From the NCBI GenBank assembly GCA_025465155.1, contig JAODNJ010000212.1, positions 62,001-126,000 on the forward strand: 64,000 nt of DNA, read 5' to 3'. Shown here in pieces: positions 26,413 to 35,587 of the stretch. This stretch comes from Frankiales bacterium (lineage in GTDB: Bacteria > Actinomycetota > Actinomycetes > Mycobacteriales > Geodermatophilaceae). The stretch's first letter is position 1. Each line of letters begins with the position of its first letter. The translations under genes were made by a program, and so were the position numbers. Below the pieces are notes generated by a model. It had not been told where the DNA came from and made no database searches. It worked only from the letters and a program-made list of their open reading frames with translations.

Positions 26413-27921
26413 GTGGCGCATCCGCACGCATCGACAGGCCGAATTCGGCGAGGTCTACCGCGACAGGCCGGTGGTGAACCGTGGCCTCCCGGCCTCGGCG
26501 CGCCCGTCGAGCAGGCGGCAGAGCCTCTGGGCGCCACCGGTGTCGCGACGCTCGCTAGTTCTGCCGCTTCGTCGGCGGTCGCGCCGTCTCCAGCGCGCCC
26601 TGCCGGCGCCGTTCGTCGCGGGTTGCCCCGTACCCCGGGCGCGGCGGGAGCTGCCGCGGCCGCATCTCCGACGGTCGCCTCCGCTGTAGCGGCCGCTTCT
26701 CCTACGGTCGCCGCCGCGGCAGCACCGGAGGCCGCGCCTGTGGACTCGAGTGCTGCAGCGCCAGCCCTAGCCCCGGCTGGCGCCCCTTCGGCGAGTGCAC
26801 CTCGAAAGCGGCTCGGCGCCGAATCTACCGTCTCCGCCCGGTCGACTGCCTCGGCGTCGACCGCTGCGACCTCGACTGCGCCGGTTTCGCCGGCTGTGGC
26901 TCCGTCTGCGGTGAAACCGGCGGGTGCCGCTCCGGCCCCCGCGGTTGGCAGCACCAGAACGGGAGCACCGACAACGACCGCGAAGGCTGCGGCCGCAGCG
27001 TCGGCTGCCGGCTCCTCTGCCGGCGCCGGTTCATTCTTCAGGCGGCTCACGCCCGTCAGGGCGGTGCTGGGCATTCTCGGCGTTCTCGTGGTGGTGGCCA
27101 TTCTTGTGCTCGCCGCGCGCGGGTTCGTCGGGCTGCCGTTCATGAGCGATTTCATGCGCACCTACTCGGGTGAAACTCCTCTTCCTGACGGAACTCCGGT
27201 CGGAATTCCGGCCTGGGTGGGTTGGCAGCATTTCTTCAACGTGTTTCTGATGGTGTTGATCATCCGGAGCGGGTGGCAGGTGCGTACAGAGAAGCGGCCG
27301 ACGGTGTTCTGGACATCGCGGCGGCCTGAGGCCCGAAAGATCAGTCTCGCCCTGTGGTTCCATCAGTCGCTGGATCTGTTGTGGTTCGTCAACGGCCTGA
27401 TCTTCGTGGTGCTGATCTTCTCGACCGGTCAGTGGTTGCGCATCGTGCCGACGAGTTGGGCGATCATTCCGAACGCCATCTCTGCCGCGTTTCAGTACGC
27501 GACGTTGCAGTGGCCGACCGAAGACGGCTGGGTGAACTACAACAGCTTGCAGCAGCTGTCGTACTTCGCGACCATCTTCCTTGCCGCTCCACTGGCTGCC
27601 ATAACAGGTATTCGCATGTCTGCGCTGTGGCCGAAGAAGACCACACGCTTGAACCGCCTCTACCCGGTCGAGTGGGCGCGCGCGATCCACTTTCCTGTGA
27701 TGTTGTATTTCGTGTTCTTCATAGTTGTGCATGTGACTCTGGTGTTGGCCACGGGGGCGCTGCGCAATCTGAACCACATGTACGCCTCGCAAGACGCGAT
27801 CAACTGGGTCGGGTTCTTCATCTTCGTCGCATCGTTGCTGGTGATCATCGGTGCATGGATCGCCGCGCGTCCGATCGTGCTGGCACCGATCGCACGAGTC
27901 TTCGGCAAAGTCGGCCGGTAG
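26413..27921 (+). CDS. b-type cytochrome-like membrane protein with a long Ala/Pro-rich N-terminal region
   Basis: 502 residues from GTG 26413. Residues 1 to about 215 are low-complexity Ala, Ser, Pro, Thr with no signal sequence. Then come five or six membrane helices (first: VRAVLGILGVLVVVAILVL). His residues that may hold haem lie in the membrane part: GWQHFFNVF, WFHQSLDLL, AIHFPVML and VVHVTLV, as in the cytochrome b561 / NiFe-hydrogenase cytochrome b group. The gene lies 11 bases after etfA in the same operon, and no ETF:quinone oxidoreductase gene is seen, so it may take electrons towards menaquinone. The start within the low-complexity part is not certain. Confidence 0.8.
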   Translation: MAHPHASTGRIRRGLPRQAGGEPWPPGLGAPVEQAAEPLGATGVATLASSAASSAVAPSPARPAGAVRRGLPRTPGAAGAAAAASPTVASAVAAASPTVAAAAAPEAAPVDSSAAAPALAPAGAPSASAPRKRLGAESTVSARSTASASTAATSTAPVSPAVAPSAVKPAGAAPAPAVGSTRTGAPTTTAKAAAAASAAGSSAGAGSFFRRLTPVRAVLGILGVLVVVAILVLAARGFVGLPFMSDFMRTYSGETPLPDGTPVGIPAWVGWQHFFNVFLMVLIIRSGWQVRTEKRPTVFWTSRRPEARKISLALWFHQSLDLLWFVNGLIFVVLIFSTGQWLRIVPTSWAIIPNAISAAFQYATLQWPTEDGWVNYNSLQQLSYFATIFLAAPLAAITGIRMSALWPKKTTRLNRLYPVEWARAIHFPVMLYFVFFIVVHVTLVLATGALRNLNHMYASQDAINWVGFFIFVASLLVIIGAWIAARPIVLAPIARVFGKVGR

Positions 27922-27970
27922 ATCTACTGCAACAGTGGGCTTCGAAACGCGAAAGGCCGGTAAACGACCA

Positions 27971-28945
27971 GTGACCACAACCGACGACGGCCTCGGGGCT
28001 TCGGCACAGAGCAAGGTGGCGCTTGTCACCGGAGCGAGCCGGGGAATAGGAAAGGCCATCGCGGTTTCGTTGGCAAGGGCAGGCTTCGATGTCGCCATCA
28101 CTGCACGCACGATCGAGCCCGGTGAGCGGCGAGAGCATTCGCCGACCGTGGCCTTCTCCGATTCGTCGGCGTTGCCGGGAAGCTTGTCGGAGACGGCTGT
28201 GCTGATCGAGCGCGAAGGCGCCCGCGCGATGGTCGTTCCGGCCGACATTCTCGACGAGAATTCCCTCGAATACGCCGTCGGCGAGGTGCTCGGCGCGTGG
28301 TCGCGCATCGACGTGCTCGTGAACAACGCTCGATTCATCGGCCCCGGCCACATGGACACGGTGCTCGAAACCTCACCCGACGTTCTGCTTCAGCATCTGC
28401 GAGGCAACGTTCTCGCGCCGCTCGCGCTCGATCGGCTGGTGCTGCCTGGCATGATCGCGCGAGGCTCCGGCACGATCATCCACCTGACATCGGCTGCGGC
28501 CTATTCAGACCCAGTGAAGCAGATCGGTTCCGGGGGCTGGGGGCTCAGCTATGGTGTGTCGAAGGGCGCGATTCATCGGCTCACCGGATACCTGGCGCTC
28601 GAGCACGCCGGCGACGGCATCAGCTGCTTCAACGTGCAACCCGGAACGATTGCAACCGAGCGCATCGCGCAAGACATGGGCGCCGTCGGCATTTCGAATG
28701 TGGGGGAGCCGACCGAGGTGGTCGGCGCCGTTGTCGCGTGGTTATGCACCGACCCGCGAGCCGCGCTGTTGAATGGGCGCACCATCGAAGCGCCGTTCTT
28801 GTGCAGCGAGCTCGAGCTGCTGCCCGAATGGAACGGGCCCTCTCTGATCGTGCAGGGGAGGCACGATGTCGCGGCATCGACGCTGACTCAGCTCGAGGCG
28901 GCCGTAGCAGAAGGTCGCCGGCCGCCTCGTTATCTCGTCGATTAG
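27971..28945 (+). CDS. short-chain dehydrogenase/reductase (SDR), long form
   Basis: 324 residues from GTG 27971, longer than a usual 250-residue SDR. VALVTGASRGIGKAIA, NNARFIG (in place of NNAG), HLTSAAAY and LSYGVSKGAIHRL (Tyr-x3-Lys) are present. The C-terminus carries about 40 extra residues after the normal end, with LLPEWNGPSLIVQGRHD. It follows the cytochrome gene by 49 bases. The start is weakly supported because no good Shine-Dalgarno site is seen. Confidence 0.85.
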   Translation: MTTTDDGLGASAQSKVALVTGASRGIGKAIAVSLARAGFDVAITARTIEPGERREHSPTVAFSDSSALPGSLSETAVLIEREGARAMVVPADILDENSLEYAVGEVLGAWSRIDVLVNNARFIGPGHMDTVLETSPDVLLQHLRGNVLAPLALDRLVLPGMIARGSGTIIHLTSAAAYSDPVKQIGSGGWGLSYGVSKGAIHRLTGYLALEHAGDGISCFNVQPGTIATERIAQDMGAVGISNVGEPTEVVGAVVAWLCTDPRAALLNGRTIEAPFLCSELELLPEWNGPSLIVQGRHDVAASTLTQLEAAVAEGRRPPRYLVD

Positions 28946-28973
28946 CGCCCGCTCGGCCTCGACGAGAGCGCCC

Positions 28974-29720
28974 TCAGTATTGCGTGAGGCCCCCGTCGAT
29001 GGTGAAGGTCGCTCCGTTGATGAACCGCGCTTCGGGTGAGAGCAGGTAGGCAATGAGCCCGGCGACCTCCGACGGCTCGGCGGCACCCGCGATGACGTTG
29101 GGCGAGGGGGCAGCCAGCACACTCTTCTGTCTCACGAGATCGAGCATCGGCGTCTGGGTCGAGCCGGGTGCGACGACGTTGCAGCGGATGTTCTCCGACG
29201 CATACTGATACGCCACGGTTCGGCTGAGCCCGAGAATGCCGTGCTTCGACGAGACGTAGGCGCTGCCCCCGAAGCCGCGCAGCGACGCGATCGACCCGAC
29301 GTTGACGATCGACCCACCGCCCTGCGCGCGCAGCGCCGCTATCGCGTTTTTCGACATGAGAAAGGTGCCGCGCAGATTCACGGCGATCACCCTGTCGAAA
29401 TCGTCGTCGGCGAGGTTCTCCAGTTTCTGGTCGGCCAGCAGGCTGATGCCGGCGACGTTCGCGACGGCCGAGACGCCGCCGAAGCGAGCTGTGGCGGCTG
29501 CATACAAAGCGGTGACGCTCTCGGAGTTCGAGACATCGACGGGCTGAACGAGCAGACTCTCGTTGTGCGCGTGCGCGTGAGCGCTCGTGAGCGCATCCAC
29601 ATCGATGTCGGCCGCCGTGACTCTCCAGCCATCGTCGAGCAGTCGGGTGACGGCGGCCAGGCCGATGCCCGAAGCGCCTCCGGTGACGATGACGGAACGA
29701 AGGGGAAGCGAGTCGGTCAT
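28974..29720 (-). CDS. short-chain dehydrogenase/reductase (SDR)
   Basis: 248 residues from ATG 29720. VIVTGGASGIGLAAV, ADIDVDALT (NAD-type acidic residue after beta-2), NVAGISLL, NVGSIASLRG and AYVSSKHGILGL (Tyr-x3-Lys) form a complete classical SDR ending GATFTIDGGLTQY. It is convergent with the long SDR at 27971-28945 and stands alone on its strand before the metallo-hydrolase gene. Substrate unknown. Confidence 0.93.
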   Translation of the reverse strand: MTDSLPLRSVIVTGGASGIGLAAVTRLLDDGWRVTAADIDVDALTSAHAHAHNESLLVQPVDVSNSESVTALYAAATARFGGVSAVANVAGISLLADQKLENLADDDFDRVIAVNLRGTFLMSKNAIAALRAQGGGSIVNVGSIASLRGFGGSAYVSSKHGILGLSRTVAYQYASENIRCNVVAPGSTQTPMLDLVRQKSVLAAPSPNVIAGAAEPSEVAGLIAYLLSPEARFINGATFTIDGGLTQY

Positions 29721-29841
29721 GACGGTGCCGCTTTCTGCTGGGATGCGGGTCGCAGGTAGTCGTATAGCGACGGAGCTGCAGTGCTCGAACGCAATTAAGT
29801 ATCCTACATTTGACAAGAACCGTCTTCGTGGTTCGTGCGGT

Positions 29842-30849
29842 TCAGTCGGAGAAACCGCCCGAGCCGAGGAATTCGAGGTGCAACGCCGTCTGGCTGAGAG
29901 CCGAGTAGAGAAAGAACCCGGTCATGTTCTGCCATCCGAGCGTCCACCGCAACTGAGAGGCGACCTCGAAGACGGTGGCGCCGGGCTCACGTGCGATGAT
30001 GGCTGCCGCTTCGCGCGAGCGCTTCAGATGGTGAGCCTTGATCTGGTCGATGCGCTCTGACAGCCCGAAGAACCGGTAAGCGTGCCCGGGTGCGACTTCG
30101 TAGGAGTCGTAGTTCGCGATGCGGTCGAGAGACTGAAAGTAGTCGGCTATCGGATTCGTGTCCGTCGCCCCGCCCAAGCCGAGCCCAGGATAGATCTTCG
30201 GCAGTACGTGGTCGCCGGTGAACAGAACACGATCGAGATCTCCGATGACGCACGCGTGGCCTGGAGTATGCCCCGGAGTCCAGAGGAGCTTCAGCGCTCT
30301 GCCGGGAATGTTCCAGAGGTCGCCGTCTTCGAGTGTCACGTCGGCCCTCGTCGCCTCGCTTCGGCCGGACATGCGCAGCATCACGTGCAGCTCATCGTGG
30401 CGATGAGGCGGAACACCCCACGCGTCGAGTGTCGCTTCGATGTCGTGTGACCCCTCAGCCAACCGCAGCGCTGCGCGCTGTTCACGAGCGAGCATCATCA
30501 CCGTCGAGCCCGAAGCGCCTCTGACCCGTTCAGCGAGCCCCAGGTGATCGGGGTGCAGGTGCGAGATGAAAACCGAGGCCACCGCATGCGGATCGTGCCC
30601 GAACTGCCTGAGAGCGGTGCTGAGCCGGTTCCAGTTCTCGTCGGTGTTGTAACCGGGGTCGAGCAGATGCAAAGACCCGTCGGCACCCTCGATGGCATAA
30701 CACAGTGAGTACGGATTGCGCGGGTCTGGCATTGCCAGCGGAATCGACCAGATGCCGTCTGCGACCATATCGGGCTCGGCCATCGTGTTGGCAATGGAAG
30801 CTGCGTACTGTGTCTCGACTGAAGGTCTCACCCTTTCAGTCTGGACCAT
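29842..30849 (-). CDS. metallo-beta-lactamase-fold hydrolase
   Basis: 335 residues. The metal motif HLHPDH is at 97-102 (His97, His99, Asp101, His102), with further ligands in TPGHTPGH and FTGDHVLP and APGHAYRF. About 70 C-terminal residues (IDQIKAHHLKRSREAAAIIA, EVASQLRW) look like the winged-helix tail of the MBL/LACTB2-type hydrolases. These act on thioesters, lactones or similar. It lies next to two APH-fold kinases, so ring opening of a lactone or CoA thioester cleavage are both reasonable. Confidence 0.92.
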   Translation of the reverse strand: MVQTERVRPSVETQYAASIANTMAEPDMVADGIWSIPLAMPDPRNPYSLCYAIEGADGSLHLLDPGYNTDENWNRLSTALRQFGHDPHAVASVFISHLHPDHLGLAERVRGASGSTVMMLAREQRAALRLAEGSHDIEATLDAWGVPPHRHDELHVMLRMSGRSEATRADVTLEDGDLWNIPGRALKLLWTPGHTPGHACVIGDLDRVLFTGDHVLPKIYPGLGLGGATDTNPIADYFQSLDRIANYDSYEVAPGHAYRFFGLSERIDQIKAHHLKRSREAAAIIAREPGATVFEVASQLRWTLGWQNMTGFFLYSALSQTALHLEFLGSGGFSD

Positions 30850-30938
30850 CCCACTGTTCCGGCGCGTCGGTGCCCGGTCGTTCTTCGTTCAGCGAGCCGA
30901 CTCGCTGCTCGTGTGCTTCGCCCGCGGCTGCGGCGAAC

Positions 30939-32015
30939 TCAGACGCCGAGCAGTTCGAACGACTCGAGGTCAGAGACGGCTGTGCCGAGTCGTGTCGTGA
31001 ATTCGACGATGATGGGCGGGGCGACATAGCGCGTGATGCCCCACAGGTAGTAGCCGTAGACGACGTGCGATCGGTACGCGTTCCACGCGGCATCCCACCC
31101 GGGGGCGTCGATGCCCAGAGCTGAAAGGGCGTCGAGGTACGACTGCAGAAGCTCGCGTTCACTCGATCGTCGATCGTCGACAGAAAGCACCGCTCCAAGG
31201 TGATATGCCACATCGAGTGCCCAACTGTTGAGCTGCAGCAGTTGCCAGTCGATGATCGCCGGGCGCCCGTCGATCTCGAAGATGTTGCCCGCGTGGGCGT
31301 CGCCATGAATCAATGACTGCGGTTGGGCCGTCGCCGCGCTCGACAGTGCGCGCATTCCTCGAAGCAAGCGTTCGGCGCTGCGAATGCCCGGCTCGAGCGC
31401 GTCGCCGCGTTTCTGGTCGAGGTGGCCCTGCAATTCATCCAGCGCCATCGGACCGGCCGCGAACTCAGCCAATCGATTCGTCAGCCACGGTGTTGCGCCG
31501 GCGCCGCTGCCGTTCCAGCTCTCGGCGTGAAGGGTCGCGAGCTGCTGCAGACTAGCGGCGGCCTGATCGGTCGAGTACGGCTCCAGTGCGGTCAAGAACC
31601 GGCCGCCCGATGCGATGACATCATGCATGATGACGAGGCCGTGCCCTGTCGTGTCGTTGACGCCCGAGTAGAGGGAGGTCGGCACGCGCACCTTCGAGGT
31701 CGGAGCGATGTCGCGGTAGAAACGCGCCTCCGTGCGTGAGACGCGCGAGTTGATCGGTGAGAGCTCTCCGTCAGCGAAGAACCCCTTCACGCACAGAGAC
31801 CGGGTCGGATGCTCGGCATCGTCGGTGTCGATCTCGAACCGTACCTTCGTCGCGGCGACAGTGATCGTCTCGATCACCCGCACAGCGAGCAGGCGCGTCG
31901 CTGTGTTCCCGAACAGTGCCGTCGAGAGCCACTCGGGCGACAGCACTTCGTCGAGGTCTCGAGGAGCCGGATCGAACGCTCCTGGGGAATTCTTCGTTTC
32001 AGACAAGCTGTGCAT
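30939..32015 (-). CDS. APH-family phosphotransferase (possible hydroxyacyl-CoA kinase)
   Basis: 358 residues from ATG 32015; a TTG at 32030 is in frame. The kinase-like fold shows LIHGDAHAGNIFEIDG (catalytic loop, Asp) and AIIDWQLLQ (metal-binding Asp). The N-terminal part has LCVKGFFADG with the Lys of the ATP site. The family includes aminoglycoside kinases but also ACAD10/11-type and LvaA-type proteins that phosphorylate 4-hydroxyacyl-CoAs so that an acyl-CoA dehydrogenase-like partner can remove the phosphate. With this many acyl-CoA genes around, the second role is more likely. It is divergent from another family member. Confidence 0.88.
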   Translation of the reverse strand: MHSLSETKNSPGAFDPAPRDLDEVLSPEWLSTALFGNTATRLLAVRVIETITVAATKVRFEIDTDDAEHPTRSLCVKGFFADGELSPINSRVSRTEARFYRDIAPTSKVRVPTSLYSGVNDTTGHGLVIMHDVIASGGRFLTALEPYSTDQAAASLQQLATLHAESWNGSGAGATPWLTNRLAEFAAGPMALDELQGHLDQKRGDALEPGIRSAERLLRGMRALSSAATAQPQSLIHGDAHAGNIFEIDGRPAIIDWQLLQLNSWALDVAYHLGAVLSVDDRRSSERELLQSYLDALSALGIDAPGWDAAWNAYRSHVVYGYYLWGITRYVAPPIIVEFTTRLGTAVSDLESFELLGV

Positions 32016-32050
32016 CCTCTCCGTAAACAAGCGAGCCTCATTCTAGGGGC

Positions 32051-32077
32051 CTCAAGGTTATATAAGATAGACTTGAG
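32051..32077. promoter_or_regulatory. inverted repeat between the two divergent APH-kinase genes
   Basis: CTCAAG at 32051-32056 and CTTGAG at 32072-32077, 15 bases apart, enclose an AT-rich TATATAAGATA stretch that could be the -10 element of the rightward gene. The left gene starts at 32015 and the right at 32080. This looks like an operator over the promoter. Confidence 0.4.
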
Positions 32078-32079
32078 AG

Positions 32080-33153
32080 ATGACGAACCCAATGACGGGC
32101 GCTCCCATCGTGGCACCGGCCCTTCGAGACCTCGCTCGGTTGGCAAACCAGCTCGAGAACTGGTTGCGACCGAGACTCGACGCCGATGACGTGCGCGTCT
32201 CGGGCCTTGACTATCCACGTGGCTCGGGTCAATCGCACGAGACCATCTTGTTCGACGCGCGCTGGTCGAACGGCGGCGAGTCGTTCGAGCGCGGTCTCGT
32301 CGTGCGCATCAAGCCGACCAGCTTCACGGTATTCCACGACGACCTCTTCATCGAACAGTACGAGATCATGCGCGCCCTGCGCGGCCAGGTTCCGGTGGCC
32401 GAGGTGCTCTGGCTCGATGAAGACCCGGCGCTGCTCGGTGCACCGTTCTTCGTGATGCAGAAGCTCACGGGCAGAGTGCCCGTGAGCCATCCGTCGTACA
32501 TGAAAGAGGGCTGGGTGGCGAAAGCGACCCCAGAACAGCGAGCGCTGATCTGGGAGAACGGGGTGCGTACACTTGGCACTTCGGCCCGGGTCGACCCGCA
32601 GAGCCTCGACTTTCTGCGGCCTCCGGGCCGCACCGTCGACGGGTTCACGCTGGAGTGGGAGCGCTGGCAACGCTTCTACGAATTCATCGCCGAGCGATTC
32701 GCTCTTCCCTTTCACCTCGAGGCTATGCAGCAGCTCGAGCGTTCTGCGCCGGCATCCAGGCCGGAAGGACTCGTGTGGGGAGACGCGCGGCTGGGCAATC
32801 TGATGTTCGACGACGAGTTCCGGGTGGTCGCGATGATGGATTGGGAGCAGCCCTCGCTCGGCGGTTCCCTCAACGATCTGGGCTGGTGGCTGTTCAACGA
32901 GCGAATGAAAGTCGCCGACAATGGTGGCCGTCTTCCTTCGGGGTGGGGCGATGCCGCGGACACCGTGGCTCTCTGGCGCGAGATGAGCGGGCGCGATACG
33001 GCCGACTTGGCTTGGTTCGAGGCGTATTCCGCCTTCAAATGCTCGTGCCTGACCGTGCGCACTATGGAGTTGCGCGATCAGTCGCCTCCGGGCGGGGACT
33101 GGGCGAGCCTGCCGATCGCCCGAGCTCTCGACGGACTGCTTCGAGCCCTCTGA
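32080..33153 (+). CDS. APH-family phosphotransferase (possible hydroxyacyl-CoA kinase)
   Basis: 357 residues. GLVWGDARLGNLMFDD is the catalytic loop (Asp) and VVAMMDWEQPSLG the second metal site; GLVVRIKPT supplies the ATP Lys. This is the ACAD10/11-like or phosphotransferase family found with acyl-CoA dehydrogenases, and differs from its divergent neighbour (for example WGDARLGN against HGDAHAGN). Two kinases back to back suggest two hydroxylated intermediates or a hetero-pair. IclR follows 107 bases later. Confidence 0.9.
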   Translation: MTNPMTGAPIVAPALRDLARLANQLENWLRPRLDADDVRVSGLDYPRGSGQSHETILFDARWSNGGESFERGLVVRIKPTSFTVFHDDLFIEQYEIMRALRGQVPVAEVLWLDEDPALLGAPFFVMQKLTGRVPVSHPSYMKEGWVAKATPEQRALIWENGVRTLGTSARVDPQSLDFLRPPGRTVDGFTLEWERWQRFYEFIAERFALPFHLEAMQQLERSAPASRPEGLVWGDARLGNLMFDDEFRVVAMMDWEQPSLGGSLNDLGWWLFNERMKVADNGGRLPSGWGDAADTVALWREMSGRDTADLAWFEAYSAFKCSCLTVRTMELRDQSPPGGDWASLPIARALDGLLRAL

Positions 33154-33260
33154 GGGCCGGCCTTCGTCGGCTCGGCTACACTGTGGGGCAGGCGCGGCAG
33201 CGCCGACGCAGTGCGGTCGCGTCAGCGACGGACTGATTCAACGGCCACGATGGGAGCAGT

Positions 33261-34145
33261 GTGAAACCAGCGCTCGCTGCCGACCGTGCGCTTCGTGTGC
33301 TCAACTATTTCACCGTGAATCCTCGCTCGACCTTCACCCTTTCCGAGTTGTCGGCCGCCCTTCAGGTCAGCCATGCTTCGATGTCGTCGGTGCTGCTCGC
33401 ACTCACCGAGAACGGCTACCTTGTGCGGCATCCGCGGCACAAGACCTACGACCTCGGCCCCATGGCGATGGCGTCGGGGCAGGCCGCATCGATGCGTTAT
33501 CCCGTAGTGGAGCTCGCAAAGCCGTGGATGCCCGATCTCGCCGCTCTCGGCACGGAATGCATCGGCATGGCGCTCGTAGGCGATCAAATGGTGGTTCTCG
33601 ACATCGAGGGGCAGGCGTCTTTGGCCAGCCGCGAGGTCAGGCTCGGTCAGCGCCTGCCGCTGATTCCACCATACGGGCACGTGTTTCTCGCCTGGAGTCA
33701 GCCGCGTGCAGTTCAGAAATGGCTCGCCGCGCTGGGGCCCGATCAGGCGAGGCTCCGCGAGGCCGAGTTCGAACGCTCGCTGGCGTTCACGAGAACGAAT
33801 GGGTTCGCTGTGGCGCTCGATAACGAGCGGGTCGCAGGGGTGCAGCAGATGTTCGGTGAGTTGGCTCGGCGACCGTGGGATCAGGAGACGCGCTCCCGAA
33901 TCAGCGCGCGCATTCCCGAGCAGTCAGACGAGTACGCTCTGGCCGAACTCGACCCCGATCGCGAGTACACCATCGATCATGTCAGCGCGCCCGTGTTCGA
34001 GCCGAACGGAACGGTGGGCTACGCGCTGACGATCAATGGAATCGGCACGAGTTCGGGCGAACGCATCGCCGCCATCGGCCGGGAACTCAGCGCCGTGTGT
34101 CTGACGCTCACCCGAAACCTCGGCGGTCGCGCTCCCATAAGTTGA
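33261..34145 (+). CDS. IclR-like transcriptional regulator
   Basis: 294 residues from GTG 33261 with GGGAG before it. The N-terminal winged helix reads ADRALRVLNYFTVNP, FTLSELSAALQVSHASMSSVLLALTENGYLVRHPRHKTYDLGP, the standard IclR order. The ligand-binding half is less typical but follows the GAF-like length, with VLDIEGQ and NGFAVALDNERVAGV. It may control the kinase genes or the solute-binding protein after it. Confidence 0.88.
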   Translation: MKPALAADRALRVLNYFTVNPRSTFTLSELSAALQVSHASMSSVLLALTENGYLVRHPRHKTYDLGPMAMASGQAASMRYPVVELAKPWMPDLAALGTECIGMALVGDQMVVLDIEGQASLASREVRLGQRLPLIPPYGHVFLAWSQPRAVQKWLAALGPDQARLREAEFERSLAFTRTNGFAVALDNERVAGVQQMFGELARRPWDQETRSRISARIPEQSDEYALAELDPDREYTIDHVSAPVFEPNGTVGYALTINGIGTSSGERIAAIGRELSAVCLTLTRNLGGRAPIS

Positions 34146-34303
34146 GTAGTGCACTGTTTTCGAGTCGATTAGTGATTTCGTTGACGATGCTCTAACCTAG
34201 ATCGGGTATAAGGGCACTCTTTAGCGTTCTGGCGATGCGGCCGGCGCAAGGTAGGAGTGTCTTTTTGCATTCGACAACGAGGTTCATCTCAGCGAGGAGA
34301 AAC

Positions 34304-35506
34304 GTGAAGTTACGTACGAGAAACAGGGCACTTGCGGCCTTCGGAATTGTCTTGGCCAGCACACTGCTGGCTGCGTGTTCGGGTTCGGGCAGCGCATCGT
34401 CGACCGATGCCGGGGGTTGTACCGTGAACACGCTGCTCGTCGCCAACGCGACCGGCGCCCAGAGTTCCAACGGTGTAGCAGCGTTCGCTGCTGCAAAAGC
34501 GGCCACGAAGTACGTCAACGACAACGGCGGAGTGAACGGCTGCACCCTCGTGCTGAAGACCGTCGACGATGGCAGTGATTACACGAAGACGCTGCCGCTG
34601 ATGCAGGCCGCGATGGCCACCACGACCTTCGCGAACGTCTCCGTCAACGACTATGGAACCGCCAGCGCGGTACCGTACCTGATGCGCCAGAAGGTGTTGT
34701 CGATCTCGGCGAACGGAACGGCGTCACTGGCAGACCCGAAGACGGGCCCGTACTATTTCGATACGTCGTCTCCCGACGCTACGGTGTCGCAGTACATGAC
34801 GAAGTACGCCCTCAGCCAGGGCACGAAGAAGTTCGCCGTCGTCGCCGACAACACGACCACGGGAGCCTCGGCGATTGCGGCTATCAAGGCCACCGCTGAG
34901 GCGGGCGGCGGCGATGTCGTCGCTTCTGTTCAGGTGGATGCCACGACGGTGAACATGACGCCCGCGGTTCAGCAGCTCAGCAGCAGCGGCGCCGACGGCG
35001 TGATCATCAGCCTGTACGGCCAGCCGGCCGGGTTCTTCATCCGTGACCTGAAGGCCAGTGGCTGGAACGTTCAGCGGTACGGCTCGGTCTCGCTCGGTGC
35101 GACGAACCTGCCGGCGCTGCTTCCGGTCGAGGATTATCAGGGCATCGTGGTTGCGGGAGCCGCCGACGGGTCGGCACCATCGTTGTACGGTGTGGCCGAC
35201 ATGCAGACACAGATCAAGGCGACCGGAGGTGATCCTTACACCTCGGTCGTCGGCCTCTCGCAAAACTATGCCGACATTCTGATTCTCGCGAACGCGATCA
35301 ATGCGACCAAAGCGACGGACGGACCGACCTTGGCGAAGTACCTCGAAGATCACGGTACTGACAAGATTCCCGGCAACCCCATCGCCGAGACGACGGGTTA
35401 CTCGTCGACCAACCATCAGATGATCGCACCCGGCAGCATCGCCACGGCGACGGAAGGTCCGCTCGACGCGAACGGCCTGCTGCCTCGCCTGCAGATTCTG
35501 AACTGA
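34304..35506 (+). CDS. ABC-type solute-binding lipoprotein, branched-chain amino acid / carboxylate type
   Basis: 400 residues from GTG 34304, with GAGGAG five bases ahead. A short basic start, a hydrophobic stretch and LLAAC at 21-25 give a clear lipobox with Cys25. The mature protein follows the Peripla_BP_6 (LivJ-like) pattern: VNDNGGVNGCTLVLKTVDDGSD, FANVSVNDYGTASAVPYL, QLSSSGADGVIISLYG. It would catch a substrate outside the membrane and give it to an ABC importer, but no permease or ATPase gene is nearby, so it is an orphan. A strong terminator follows. Confidence 0.92.
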   Translation: MKLRTRNRALAAFGIVLASTLLAACSGSGSASSTDAGGCTVNTLLVANATGAQSSNGVAAFAAAKAATKYVNDNGGVNGCTLVLKTVDDGSDYTKTLPLMQAAMATTTFANVSVNDYGTASAVPYLMRQKVLSISANGTASLADPKTGPYYFDTSSPDATVSQYMTKYALSQGTKKFAVVADNTTTGASAIAAIKATAEAGGGDVVASVQVDATTVNMTPAVQQLSSSGADGVIISLYGQPAGFFIRDLKASGWNVQRYGSVSLGATNLPALLPVEDYQGIVVAGAADGSAPSLYGVADMQTQIKATGGDPYTSVVGLSQNYADILILANAINATKATDGPTLAKYLEDHGTDKIPGNPIAETTGYSSTNHQMIAPGSIATATEGPLDANGLLPRLQILN

Positions 35507-35517
35507 TTCTCTCGCAG

Positions 35518-35558
35518 GCAGAAGGGGCCCGGCGCGTGTTGCGCTGGGCCCCTTCTGC
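35518..35558. terminator. strong bidirectional hairpin terminator
   Basis: GCAGAAGGGGCCC at 35518-35530 pairs perfectly with GGGCCCCTTCTGC at 35546-35558; the loop can close further by GGCGC/GCGCT. It sits between the convergent solute-binding gene and the flavin monooxygenase gene. There is no T-tract, as is common in high-GC actinobacteria. Confidence 0.8.
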
Positions 35559-35587
35559 GTGGTCTGACTCGCCGCGGCAGAGCCGGG

